Source: Diospyros lotus
Taxonomy: Eukaryota > Streptophyta > Magnoliopsida > Ericales > Ebenaceae
Direction: 5' to 3'
Length of the DNA: 64,000 nucleotides
Assembly: GCF_014633365.1 (NCBI RefSeq)
Contig: NC_068339.1
Location: forward strand, 32,993,316-33,057,315
In this document: one piece after another, positions 46,101-53,190 of the stretch
Layout: every line of letters starts with the position of its first letter
Position numbering within the stretch: position 1 is the stretch's first letter
Notes under the pieces: generated by a model
The model's database searches: none
What the model was told of the DNA's origin: nothing
What the model saw: the letters and a program-made list of their open reading frames with translations, nothing else
Translations under genes and position numbers: made by a program

Positions 46101-49100
46101 GTAGGGGTGATTGCAACACCCTGGCGTCACTTCCACCTGGAGTATGCATTTTTTGCATTTTCTTGCCTTCGCACACATGAAACTGATTCCTAAAACCCTC
46201 ACTTAGATATTGTTGTCTAACTTGGGCATTTCATGTCCCTAGAACATTCAACGTTCCAGGTGAAGCAGACTCAATAGGTATTTCGAGGTCCAGCTCAAAA
46301 GGAGGAGTGCAGGTCGCACAAGTTTAGTTAGTAGATATAATATTCTACCATGGCTTGTAATAACCTACTCAAGTGATGTATTTCAATTTTGAACTCGTTG
46401 TTATCATGTGGTGTAAGGAGGAAGATAGTGGAAAGAGGGCATCTTTATGGTATTAGAAGCTATACATAATAGATATGTGCATAACTAAATGTTCGGGTGG
46501 AAGTCCCCAAATTGTTTTTAGGTTACGATCCTTCTAGTATATCTTGGGATTTCCACAACACAAATGTAAAAATTATGTTATTTTTCGTGCCTTATGTTGT
46601 GGTTCGAGATGGGCGTTACACATGCTCATGTCACAAGACAAGTCACTCCATTTCCCATTAATCATTAAATCAAGTTTGTTCAAGAATTCATGCCAGATTG
46701 TCATAGGTGCAAGACTACAAGAATACAACTCAAAAAGGAGTCTATGCATTTATAACACATTTCAAGTATGTTGTCCCCTTACACATTTAGTTGGTGTTGT
46801 GGCAATCTTTGGGGGTGCACCTCACTGGCTTCTCAGGTTGGGACAATCATGAAGCCTTTGTGCATGTGTGCTAAGGGTCCACTCAATGTGCACCCCGATC
46901 CAGCATGCCTCTTGTTGTAAGGGTGGTTGTTCTCTCCATCTTAGGTTTGGGGTCCTTCTCTGCCTTCTATAGAATATAATCGACCATAGGGATGGCAATT
47001 TCTATTTGGTTTGATGGATATCCAACAAATCAGCAGCACTTGGGAAGGTATAGAGTTAAAATTTTATTTGACAGGGTGGGTAAAAACCAAGAAATAAAAA
47101 ACTTGTGTGGGTATGGGTTGGGTGCGGTAGGGGGTGCCTGCGACCATACTTGAGCATATATATTACTTGTAAGTAATAAATAATGTTTTTTATTTTATAA
47201 TATATATTTTTGTTATTATCTTTATATATTATTATGTTTATATAATACATAGCTAAACTAAAACCCAACTGAACTTGGTTACTCACCAATTAAGCCCAAC
47301 CCATTATCCATGGGCCCATCAATTTGTGAAGTGAAACAAATTACCAAAAGCCTAAAGAACCAAAGTTGAACACAAAAGTTGCAAACTTGTTGGACATGTT
47401 TTATGTTTCATTGATTTATGTAGTTGGAAAGGTTGTATGGATTTTTATATATATCTATATATATTTATTTCCTTGTTGTATCATCTATTTAAATTTTTGA
47501 TTCAGAATTTGAGATAAAATTGAATAAATATATATTTTTATTTAAATCAAACAAGTACACTTATCTGATGGATGTTGTTACTTGATGTGTATGGTGATGG
47601 AGGACTAAATACATTATTCAGCGAGCATGGGTATTAGGGAGGCAGGTATGGGTACGGGTGAGGGTACATCCAGTTCATATTTGGTTCCTTGCCATCCCTA
47701 ATTGACCATCACTTCCACCTTCCAAATCTTCTCTTTAAGGTGGATCTTCATCACTTACTTTGGCTTGTCTACTCATTTGCATTCCTTCTTGTCTTCTCTT
47801 GATAATAATTCAATTTCAAGATCTGTTAGTGAGGTAGTGGCTACCATAGTCAGAGGCAAGCAAAGTGCTTGGGCTATGCAAGGCACCATGGAAGTGCCTT
47901 GTCTACTGCTAGGCAAGGCTCCTTCACCTAGGTGAGTGCAATATTGTAACCAAGAAAAAAAAAAAAAAAAGGTAGGAAAATCAAGGGTCATCTCCAGAGA
48001 AGGCATGCCAAAGGTCTCAGATTGTAATACGAAGAGAAAAATTTGGAGGAAATTGAAAACTCAAAACTTGAAGGAGCAAACTCACATGGTTTTTTTGTTG
48101 TTCACCTAATTGATTTCCTTTTCATTGCTTTAATGGGCATAACATAGTGGATCTGAGGGAGGTGACTTAAAGAGTAGCCTTTGGATGTCTGTTGGAGCCT
48201 TCACACACTGTTAACCCTTAGCATGTCAAGGTGTCTGATAGACCCTTCTGGCTACTGTTCTCCACTTGGCAGGCTCCCTTCTGAGGTAACTGCTCATATG
48301 TGGGGTGATTTTTGGTTGTCTGCTTTTTCTAAAGCAAGAGTCTTGTTCTCTGTTTTGTTGAATGTAAAAACCAGTTTTCTCTTTGCTATTGTGTTGCTGT
48401 TCTGTCTAGAGGAAGTCTTGACTGTTATATGTCACAACCAGAATTCCCAATTTAGGGGAAGCTATACCATGAATTAATTTTATAGTCTCATGATATATTG
48501 ATAGCAGGATTTTAATATAATGCTCCCACCTGGCACCGTTGTACCTGGTCTCATTATATGTTCTTTTGTATAACTTGTGTTCTCTCACCTAGGGCGTCCG
48601 ACATGATTGCACTCATTGCTTGTTTGATCTTTTACCAGCAGATATGTGAAATTTTACTTGATGATTTTAATTCTGTTTGTGGATATTCTCATATGTGGAT
48701 TTACATTTAGCGTCCCGATCATGGTTTTCCTTAGAATTATATTTTGGTTTCTGAAACCCATTATTCCAGTAAGATGGCATCAATAATTATTCCTTTCCCT
48801 AAACAACATTACTTTTTCTTTCTTTTCCTTTTTCTCCCTTCTACTGATAGAGATATCATTTGTGCTTATCTTTGTTAATATTAATCTAAATCTTGCAGTG
48901 TTGTGTTTGATGAGGTTGATTTACTGTTTAACAATGAGGAATATGAGCCAGTATTGCAAAGTTTAACCAACTCCTCGCCTGTTACCACGCAATATCTATT
49001 TGTGACTGCCACTTTACCAGTGGACATATACAACAAGCTACTTGAAATTTTTCCAGACTGTGAATTGATCATGGGACCTGGTATGCACCATACAAGCACT

Positions 49101-49112
49101 AACCTTGAGGAG
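28049..49112 (+). CDS. RH50: DEAD-box ATP-dependent RNA helicase 50-like, five 5' exons (gene continues or is cut)
   Basis: ATP-dependent RNA unwinding. Exons: 28049-28138, 28279-28683, 29474-29668, 30639-30826, 48899-49112; all have GT/AG borders and compatible phases (0, 0, 0, 2, 0), giving about 364 residues. Motifs in order: Q-motif region ([15 protein letters not shown]...RPSWIQ), motif [10 protein letters not shown], motif Ia [10 protein letters not shown] as TGGFRQ, motif Ib TPGRF, motif II DEVD, motif III TAT. DEVD instead of DEAD and the [18 protein letters not shown] block are characteristic of the plant RH50 type. The region before the Q motif (about 165 residues) is shorter than I expect for RH50, so an upstream exon may be missed. 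Motifs IV-VI were not found up to 64000. The fourth intron is 18.1 kb. No stop or frameshift is seen in these exons. Confidence 0.88.
28279..28683 (+). CDS. RH50: RH50 exon 2 (135 codons)
   Basis: Acceptor placed at attccag|GTGAAG (28279), giving VKQNGLDVR after EAQKK. An acceptor at 28171 would also keep the frame but makes an intron of only 32 bases, too short for plants. The N-terminal extension is basic and poorly conserved; the last 30 codons are the Q-motif region. Donor at 28684. Confidence 0.8.
28684..29473 (+). other. RH50 intron 2
   Basis: 790 bases between a GTATAT donor and a CTGCAG acceptor. No recognisable element; the minus-strand open frame at 29122-29514 overlaps exon 3 and is a shadow. 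Confidence 0.75.
29474..29668 (+). CDS. RH50: RH50 exon 3 (motifs I and Ia)
   Basis: 65 codons, phase 0 at both ends. Contains [15 protein letters not shown] (Walker A lysine and threonine present), [13 protein letters not shown] and the motif Ia block VPTAELARQ. Borders ctgcag|GCC and CAG|gtctgt. Confidence 0.93.
29669..30638 (+). other. RH50 intron 3
   Basis: 970 bases with a TG repeat near 29721-29735. The part from about 29740 to 30480 has no homology I recognise; it could be a non-coding repeat. Confidence 0.75.
30639..30826 (+). CDS. RH50: RH50 exon 4 (GG motif, motif Ib)
   Basis: Encodes [27 protein letters not shown], then [18 protein letters not shown]. Borders ttgcag|GTT and GATG|gtaact, leaving phase 2, which matches the 1-base start of exon 5 and restores a cysteine codon. 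Confidence 0.93.
31023..31269 (+). mobile_element. Ale/Retrofit-like copia F, 5' LTR
   Basis: TGTTAGTCAAATT...TTTTTGACA, 247 bases, immediately followed by the primer site. Contains a TATAAATGG box near 31214. Short LTRs are typical of Ale/Retrofit copia. Confidence 0.75.
31270..31281 (+). other. Primer-binding site of copia F
   Basis: TGGTTTCAGAGC, one mismatch to the initiator tRNA-Met site TGGTATCAGAGC, directly after the LTR. Confidence 0.75.
31399..32460 (+). pseudogene. Copia F gag remnant
   Basis: Capsid protein blocks of Ale/Retrofit type: [73 protein letters not shown]; then a further decayed part with [13 protein letters not shown] text in a shifted frame. Many stops and frame changes. 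Confidence 0.8.
32520..32665 (+). pseudogene. Copia F protease region, interrupted
   Basis: [13 protein letters not shown] is the copia active-site block D-S-G-A-T-D-H-M-T with the glycine changed to arginine, followed by [14 protein letters not shown]. Coding breaks at 32665 at the insertion and resumes at 37866. Confidence 0.8.
32666..32906 (-). repeat. Chromovirus G 3' LTR
   Basis: Plus-strand text TGTCAAGACCCGAGG...GTCGTGACA. Compared by eye with the LTR at 37615-37865: 11 substitutions, all transitions, plus one 10-base length difference in an agagag run. Confidence 0.92.
32944..35757 (-). CDS. Chromovirus G pol: RT, RNase H, integrase, chromodomain (937 codons open)
   Basis: Open from 35757 to 32944 without a stop. 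In order: [18 protein letters not shown] ([50 protein letters not shown]), catalytic site FFYDIL (first aspartate lost, about 35190-35215); [14 protein letters not shown]; RNase H ([23 protein letters not shown]); integrase zinc finger ([12 protein letters not shown]) and core ([24 protein letters not shown]); chromodomain at the end ([16 protein letters not shown]). Catalytic aspartates/glutamate of integrase look present. RNase H D-to-N (ETNACD for ETDASD) and the RT change argue it is enzymatically dead despite its length. Confidence 0.9.
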   Translation of the reverse strand: MMDFKDLFDEPHSLPPQRSLDHSIPLKPHSDPINIRPYRYSPIQKSEIEKQVNSMLKTSIIRPSQSPYASPVLLDKKKNGTWRFCIDYRQLNFYTVKNKFPIPLIEDLLDELHGSKVFSKLDLRSGYHQIRMAPNDIHKTAFRTHQGLYEFTVMPFGLTNALATFQALMNQIFWPYLRKFILVFFYDILTYSPDLTQHVAHLHLTFEVLRIHQLYVQLSKCAFAETEVEYLGHIVSGEGVRIDPTKVATMVEWPRPVAVKELRGFLGLTKYYRKFIWNYGTISKPLTELLKKDAFQWNPKAETAFVQLKKAMTEAAVLAILDFTKGFVVETNACDKGIGVVLMQGEQPVAFISQALAPKHLGLSVYDKELLAVLAAVERWQHYLEGIPFVIKTDHQSLKFLSQQRLHTQLQRKGISKLMGLDFIIQYRKGRENLVADALSRRDEKGTCHAISTILPMWIQELVRSYDTTDWIKERVAQLAVQPAGQQGNPKGYTLTQGVLRYKGRLVVGEDQTLKEQIIKALHCSPIGGHSGVRVTYQKVKQLFFWPRLKRDVVQLVLSCEICQQCKHEQVPYAGLLQPLAIPEQAWEEISMDFVEGLPRSEGNDVILVIIDRLTKLSHFISLTHPFTAAEVSRVFLDSVVKIHGVPKSIISDRDTIFTSRFWQELFKKLGIGLHMSTAYHPQTDGQTERVNQCVEAYLRCMCFTKPRSWNKWLGLAQWWYNSSYHSTIKRSPFEAMFGYKPTLLPTILGLNPTMAAVGKYFSQRQLLITILRKELATAQNRMKQMAGKRRTERSFEVGEQVYLKVRRFLQLPYTTIPISTLSPKYFGPFPIMAKVGAVAYRLQLPEGVQVHPVFHVSLLKPVKGPLTNVSTELPPIAEQLEEEVEPRAIVERRIIYRGSLPITQVLVQWTNRPPEHTTWENLLELLQQFPRAAGLL
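35758..36447 (-). pseudogene. Chromovirus G protease, frameshifted
   Basis: From 36447: [17 protein letters not shown], then the active-site block [12 protein letters not shown], then [18 protein letters not shown] in another frame (open 36119-35754). The shift lies near 36,085 and a second one near 35,800 returns to the pol frame. Confidence 0.85.
36451..37272 (-). CDS. Chromovirus G gag (273 codons)
   Basis: Capsid and nucleocapsid. [84 protein letters not shown], and the zinc knuckle [14 protein letters not shown]. It stops at TAG right after the knuckle; the next codons continue in the same frame into protease, so a single nonsense change separates gag from pro. A coiled-coil-like N-terminal piece (37303-37509) is cut off by another stop. 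Confidence 0.9.
   Translation of the reverse strand: MSTHDHIHNRDQLRAEESRSNQETQVRNPLYNSHNHTPSPRLEIPMFEGTKPRWWVRHCERFFQLYKVPEEQKITMAAAYLNDTTDCWYQGWAQDQDQERNWDVFAEKLCARFGERSIGDVIEEFSKLKQEGSVVEYQTRFEELRAIVCLAQPGLTEQYLVSTFISGLRDELRSMVKMMMPATVSQVAEKARLQELTLEAIFKKHRVPLRVGLGNGQSGGGNFKTMTPLVTQGTPKGAYNPQGPKNTVMEQRRQLGLCFKCGDKYSFGHQCKK
37303..37509 (-). pseudogene. Chromovirus G gag, N-terminal piece
   Basis: 68 codons with acidic, Gln/Glu-rich helical sequence ([15 protein letters not shown]...), typical of the coiled-coil start of this gag family; separated from the main gag by a stop. Confidence 0.65.
37601..37611 (-). other. Chromovirus G primer-binding site
   Basis: Minus-strand TGGTATCAGAG, three bases inside the 5' LTR; tRNA-Met type. 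Confidence 0.85.
37615..37865 (-). repeat. Chromovirus G 5' LTR
   Basis: Plus-strand text TGTTAAGACCCGAGG...GTCATGACA, 251 bases, pair of 32666-32906. Confidence 0.92.
37866..38198 (+). pseudogene. Copia F, continuation after the insertion
   Basis: Reads GSVTLSPS.., then [31 protein letters not shown] and NGLYYLKRD, the pre-integrase region of an Ale-like copia, colinear with 32520-32665. It ends at the next LTR; integrase core, RT and 3' LTR of copia F are missing. Confidence 0.8.
38202..38381 (+). mobile_element. Copia H 5' LTR
   Basis: TGTTGGAATAAATG...GATTGAACA, about 180 bases (start could be 38199), directly followed by TGGTATCAGAGCC at 38382-38394. Followed by about 300 bases of leader with no clear gag; the rest of the element is lost. 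Confidence 0.75.
38382..38394 (+). other. Copia H primer-binding site
   Basis: TGGTATCAGAGCC, perfect tRNA-Met initiator type, abutting the LTR. Confidence 0.85.
38395..38887. other. Copia H leader and unassigned sequence
   Basis: The first 280 bases are GC-richer with short Pro/Ser-rich frames and stops. From about 38690 the sequence is AT-rich, and the text leading to 38887 continues at 44196 when the chromovirus is removed, so 38690-44900 was one unit. Confidence 0.5.
38888..39222 (+). repeat. Chromovirus I 5' LTR
   Basis: TGTCATGTACCGCC...GACCTGACA, 335 bases, with TATAAATAGAGAC near 39034 and a CT microsatellite at 39107-39126 that is absent from the 3' LTR. Confidence 0.93.
39226..39237 (+). 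other. Chromovirus I primer-binding site
   Basis: TAGTATCAGAGC, tRNA-Met type with one mismatch, three bases after the LTR. Confidence 0.8.
39276..40383 (+). pseudogene. Chromovirus I gag remnant
   Basis: Coiled-coil N-terminus ([13 protein letters not shown]), then [66 protein letters not shown] and a zinc-knuckle remnant near 40350. Stops at 39463, 39784 and 39957, and at least one frameshift. Confidence 0.85.
40385..41223 (+). pseudogene. Chromovirus I protease remnant
   Basis: ISLHALRG, then active-site [14 protein letters not shown] text (MILIDSGST) at about 40562-40590, a frameshift, and [21 protein letters not shown] from 40762; then the link to RT ([20 protein letters not shown]). 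Confidence 0.85.
41224..42545 (+). pseudogene. Chromovirus I reverse transcriptase and RNase H remnant
   Basis: [37 protein letters not shown], a frameshift after [25 protein letters not shown] (41641-41667), [33 protein letters not shown], then RNase H text ([13 protein letters not shown]) and [13 protein letters not shown]. Several stops. Confidence 0.85.
42546..43336 (+). pseudogene. Chromovirus I integrase remnant
   Basis: Zinc-finger block [15 protein letters not shown]...TCDTCKRCK, core blocks [31 protein letters not shown] and [35 protein letters not shown]. Frames change near 42,770 and 43,030. Confidence 0.88.
43370..43858 (+). CDS. Chromovirus I integrase C-terminus and chromodomain (open segment)
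   Basis: 162 open codons: [49 protein letters not shown], then a chromodomain ending [28 protein letters not shown]. The chromodomain directs integration to modified chromatin in this group. Part of a dead element. Confidence 0.85.
   Translation: MAQNKMKQQTDKGRSEREFLVGEEVYLKLRFLQFKPITEEPINKLSSRYYRPFPIIARLGKVAYKLQLSENSHIHPVSHVSLLKKYAGGQPASLKLPTGSRSEEPTIEPEAILDRRVIYQQGVPLIQVLVKWNQLPTDDNTWEYLMDLLKQFPRVASLLCIS
43873..43888 (+). other. Polypurine tract of chromovirus I
   Basis: cagggggagggtaat immediately before the 3' LTR; priming site for plus-strand DNA. Confidence 0.8.
43889..44195 (+). repeat. Chromovirus I 3' LTR
   Basis: TGTCATGTATTGCC...GCACCTGACA, 307 bases, pair of 38888-39222; followed by the CCCTA duplication. 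Confidence 0.93.
44201..44936. other. Unassigned sequence with many ctaga motifs
   Basis: Between 44201 and 44360 short ctagaa/ttctaga phrases recur about ten times. The remainder has no coding homology. It continues 38690-38887 when chromovirus I is removed. Possibly LTR or intron sequence. Confidence 0.4.
44942..46620 (+). mobile_element. Solo LTR (1679 bp) in RH50 intron 4
   Basis: Starts TATAATATCCC (family TGTAATATCCC, G to A at base 2) and ends GATGGGCGTTACA; perfect duplication CATGC (44937-44941, 46621-46625). TATAAA at 45319-45324 gives plus orientation. Phrases such as aagtgcaatt are repeated in U3. No coding sequence. Del/Tekay-like by its termini. Confidence 0.85.
45319..45324 (+). 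promoter_or_regulatory. TATA box of the solo LTR
   Basis: TATAAA followed by a purine-rich leader, in the middle of the LTR. Confidence 0.5.
46626..46978. other. Intron sequence without recognised gene
   Basis: Weak coding-like text on neither strand that I can assign. It continues as 47709 onward once the hAT element is removed. Confidence 0.5.
46987..47700. mobile_element. Non-autonomous hAT element (714 bp)
   Basis: Terminal inverted repeats TAGGGATGGCAA / TTGCCATCCCTA, perfect over 12 bases. Flanking 8-bp duplications ATCGACCA (46979-46986) and ATTGACCA (47701-47708) differ at one base; 8 bp is the hAT signature. No transposase; the AT-rich interior has only random open frames. Confidence 0.9.
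47709..48898 (+). other. Remaining 3' part of RH50 intron 4
   Basis: No mobile element with clear ends. A poly-A run at 47955-47973 is preceded by GC-richer text. The last 200 bases are pyrimidine-rich and lead into the acceptor at 48898. Confidence 0.55.
48899..49112 (+). CDS. RH50: RH50 exon 5 (motifs II and III)
   Basis: Completes the split cysteine codon, then [56 protein letters not shown]. Motif II is DEVD and motif III TAT, as in plant RH50. Donor GAG|gtaggg at 49113, phase 0. Confidence 0.93.
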
Positions 49113-50280
49113 GTAGGGATGATACTCTGGTTCTTCTTTCTATTGTTCTTCTCTCCTTTCTTTGCTTGTTTACTTTTTTTTTTCTTTTTTCAATTTTGCA
49201 TATATGATAAGTATACCAAAAGATGCAACCTCGAGGGGGGAAAACTCTGTATAATAAAAGAAAAGCCTATATATTTTTAGGCAGATAAGGTTTATTAAGG
49301 AAATCAGCAAAAGACTAAACAAAGAAGGGCATAGAGTTTGAACACCAAAAAAGGCAAAGGGGAAAAGAAAACTGGAAATATAGATCCCTGAAGATGACAA
49401 CTAGGATGCTCCACACACTGAAAAGTCTCTTGTCCCCTGTTGTGTCATGTTCAGTGCCAAAAGAAAAGGCATGAAAGCACCAGTCAACTAGAATGTTATC
49501 TCTTCTCGCATAGTTGTAAGAATAGAAATAAGAGTTGTACCAAGGTATCTAATCGTGCAATATCTAATAGTTTGTGTAATCAGGGTTGTACCAAGAGTGT
49601 GCCTAAGGTATATATAGGAAGAGCCTTATATCACAGTCTTTGTATTCCGATAGTTCAAATCTACCTACCTGTAAAATATTGGGAGGGGGAAAACCGAGAA
49701 ATATAGAAACATCGGGATAAGCCTTAATTGACTAGTGAGGGCTACAAGGTATTATCATGGGGGAAATAAGAATGTGCAACAAATAAGAAATAATGTGCCA
49801 TGTCATTATGATAATCAAGAAAAGGATAGGAGTCCTTAATGAGTCATGATATTGAGAAATACTTATAGTGAAGGGAGTACCACATATAACCATGTCTATC
49901 ATAAAATATGGCAGATGTACAAATGCCTATATAATTAATAAAGTGGCAGACATACTTCATGCCCATATAATCAATACAATAGTGGTAACAGTCACCCCCA
50001 TATATATGTGGTGTACCAATGGCTAACTTACAGTTAGCATACAAAGTCCTAATATGATACTCCCAAAAGTCATTCATTAAAAGTACTGATATAGTTCTAG
50101 ATTTCAAGAAAACTAGTCAACGAGTGCACATTGATGCCATATCATGCAACACATAATGTCATATCTAATAATCATGTAAGCCAAGATGATCAACAATAAT
50201 AATGCGTTCCTATTTCCCTAATTTAATGCAATTTAAATGATATGTATGGTTTTAACAAGTATCATAAATAGAGTGCATGT
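49113..50280 (+). other. RH50 intron 5, first part
   Basis: No coding homology. T-rich run at 49160-49190. The next RH50 exon is not found here or later in the window. Confidence 0.6.
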
Positions 50281-50534
50281 TGTTAGAAATCCATAAATCT
50301 CTCCTATAATTGTTTCCTTTCTAGAATATCTCTATTTTCTTATTTCTAGAGTTTTCTTTTTATTAGGAGAAGATTATGTTTCCTTGTTGGTATTGTTTCT
50401 CATATTTTTTCTACATTGATTGAGTTGACTAATCCCTAATTATTTGGGATTAGTTACCTAAATTGGATACACACTTGTAATAAATACCTAGTGTACCGTT
50501 CCATAGTACAGTGCAGAAAATATTCTTTTCCACA
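50281..50534 (+). mobile_element. Ale-like copia J, 5' LTR
   Basis: TGTTAGAAATCC...CTTTTCCACA, 254 bases, directly followed by TGGTATCAGA at 50535-50544 (tRNA-Met site). Confidence 0.8.
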
Positions 50535-50811
50535 TGGTATCAGACCGACCATCCTTGGGCTTCTTTCTCAAACAACCTTCACCACTAATAATCAGCTTAT
50601 TGCCAGTTTTTTCTTCCTTTACACTACAACTTGCCGATAATCAGCCTTGCCTTCAGCAGCCTTGCTGGTTTCTTTTTCCGGCCTGCCTAGCACATATCTT
50701 CTCTATTCTTCCTGAACAACCATAATTGACCTTCATCAATTTTTTTGAGTTGATTCAGGAAGCGTTACCTCCGCACCAACTGAGCTTGTTTCGCAACATG
50801 TAACTAATTCT

Positions 50812-51599
50812 TTGAATGGAGAACTTCCAAATATGAGAGAATACCAACTTGATGGAAATAATTACATTAAGTGGTCACAAATTGTGAAGACACATCTTAA
50901 AAGGAGAGGAAAGCCTAGCCACTTGGAAGGAATCAGACCTAGCAAAGAGGATTCCGAGTTTCAAGATTGGGATGAAGAAGATTCCATGATAATGTCATGG
51001 TTATCGAGCTTGATGCAACCTGAAATCAACAAAAACTGTATGTTTCTTCCCACTGCCTGAGAGATTTGGGAAATCGTTTGTCAGTTGTGCTCCAAAGCTC
51101 AAGACACAACGGTCATATTTGAACTCAAGACGAAGATTTCAACGACAAAACAAGGTACTCTTTTAGTCACTGAATGCTACATTGTCATGAAGGGACTTTG
51201 GCTTGAAATAGACCACTTTCAAAATATACAGATGAAATGCCTAATAGATGCTAATTCTCTTCAAAGCTGTATGGAGAGGGATCGAATATTTGAATTTCTA
51301 GCAAGTTTGATTGTGGACTTTGATCAGTTTCGAGTTTAAATAATGGACAGTTGTGCTTTAGACCCAACAAATAGAAGGTTCAACCATGGTATCAAAAGGG
51401 GACGAGGACAGTAGCGGCCTGGGACTAATTCAAAGCCAGATTTAACAACCTCAAGCCAATCTTGGGGCCAACAACAACATCAAACCAATCTAATGAATGG
51501 AGAAGGAACTCCTTCTCAAGATAAGCCAAAGTCCACTAGTAAGGACCTTTGCAAAGGGAAGAGCTTGATAAAATCAAGGTCTTTCTTGACTCTCTCTCT
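50812..51599 (+). pseudogene. Copia J gag remnant
   Basis: Ale/Retrofit capsid blocks: YQLDGNNYIKWSQIVKTHLK, DWDEEDSMIMSWLSSLMQPEI, stop, EIWEIVCQLCSKAQD, FELKTKI, KQGTLLVTE, ERDRIFEFLASL. Stops at 51058 and 51337. Confidence 0.82.
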
Positions 51600-52337
51600 A
51601 AAATCAAGGCCATGTCTTTCGTCGGGCATCTTGGACACTCGTGACTCATCTAAATTCATTGGCAGGCAATCGGAGGTAAGTTTGATCGGTTCATCGTGTT
51701 CTCACGTCTAGAGATTAGGTCTCGGGGCCTGTAGTCTCTCGGGAAGGTTTCTCACATGGCTTGGAGAAAGGTTATCGGGCTTGGATGGCCCATGAGAGTT
51801 TGGTATATCTTCTGGAGGGTGAGTGATCTATGAGGTATTTTGGAAGGGTCTCTCGATAATGTCCCGAGAGAGGCTGCCAGAGGTCACTTGACATATCTTG
51901 ATTAATCAAGTATTACTTGGTGTTGCTCTTTAATAGTATAGTCTCATGGTCTCTCGACAATCACCTCACTCGGCCATGCATAGTCCCTCGGCTCACTCAA
52001 GTGAGCCTTAATCACTTGGCCACATGTTGCATAGTCTCTCAGCCCACTTGGCTGCATGTGTCTCTCGACCTCACTCGGCGATGCATCTATCGGCCTCACC
52101 TGGCCATGTATCTCGCATAGCCTCACTTGGTAATATCGCATGGTGGCATGGTCTTTCGACAATATGGTCTCTCGGCTACTCGACTACCGAGAGACACTTA
52201 CTCGATTACCATTTGACCCATTACTTAGTCACTTGATCAGGTCCCCTCAATTAGTCTCATGATGGGCTTACCCAGTGCGTTGTGGGTCCATTTCATCATA
52301 CTTGGGCTCATTACTAGGCATAACACCTTTCTTTCTA
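51600..52337. other. Foreign insert within copia J, rich in tctctcgg
   Basis: About 740 bases with many gtctctcg(g/a) and cactcggcc phrases, replacing the end of gag, the protease and the integrase N-terminus. It ends ...GGCATAACA at 52328, after which integrase text begins. No long coding frame with homology; no left terminus or duplication found. Confidence 0.45.
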
Positions 52338-52990
52338 ATCCATAGTGATGTGTAGGGACCATTAGAAGTTGCAAGTCTTACAGGGGCTAGATGGTTTGTG
52401 TCATTTATTGATGATTGTACTCGAACTATGTGGTTGTATCTTTTGAAAGAAAAATCAGAGGTTAGTTTGATGTTTTAGAATGGGATAGCTAAAAGGAACA
52501 ATAGACATATTTTAAATGTCACTCATACCTTTTTATTCCATGTTAATGTCCCTAAACACTTTTAAGGAGAAACTCTTTTGACTGCTCCCTACTTAATCAA
52601 TCGGATTCTCTCTAAAGTCTTGAGTAACGAGGGCCCCATATAGGTATTATATGAATTCTATCTTGATTTCTCACCTAGTCAAAAAATACCTCCTAGAGTC
52701 TTTGGATGTGTTGCCTTGTTCATATATACGATGAAAGCCAAAGCAAACTTGATCATAGAGCTCTAATTTGTATCTTCATTGGGTACTCCAACACTTGAAA
52801 AGGCTATAAATGTTATCAGCCATTGACCCGTAGAGTCTTTGTCACCATGGATGTCATTTTCAATGAAAAAGAGCCTTATTTTCGTTTCTTCAATCCCTAT
52901 TTTTTGGGGGGAAAATTCATTGGAAGATAGAGGATTCAACTTCACACTACCACTTCCTTCCTTCACTCATATACCATCTGTTAAAAGAGG
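52329..52990 (+). pseudogene. Copia J integrase remnant
   Basis: LIHSDV.GPLEVASLTGARWFVSFIDDCTRTMWLYLLKEKSEV, then directly NGIAKRNNRHIL (family NGVAERKNRHLL), YLINRILSKVL, PPRVFGCVAL. About 60 residues of the core, including one catalytic aspartate region, are deleted between the two parts; several stops. Confidence 0.82.
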
Positions 52991-53190
52991 CTCAATAAAT
53001 TAAAGGATTTACTCGAGATATGGAATGTATAGATATTTTCTTTTGTATTATTCCATAACTGCCTTCGTTGTAGTCCTACTTAATCTTTTTCGCCGGCCTT
53101 CATTGCCGTCACCACAGACCTACAGATCGGTCTTCATTTCAGTCTTCCTTGAACCTTTTCTTGTATTTATCACAATACGTCAATCATTTT

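Larger units (their letters stand above)
30827..48898 (+). other. RH50 intron 4, 18.1 kb, transposon-filled
   Basis: Donor gtaactg (30827), acceptor tcttgcag (48898). Nearly all recognisable content is mobile DNA in both orientations. Original intron sequence is probably the first 200 and the last 700-1000 bases. Confidence 0.88.
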
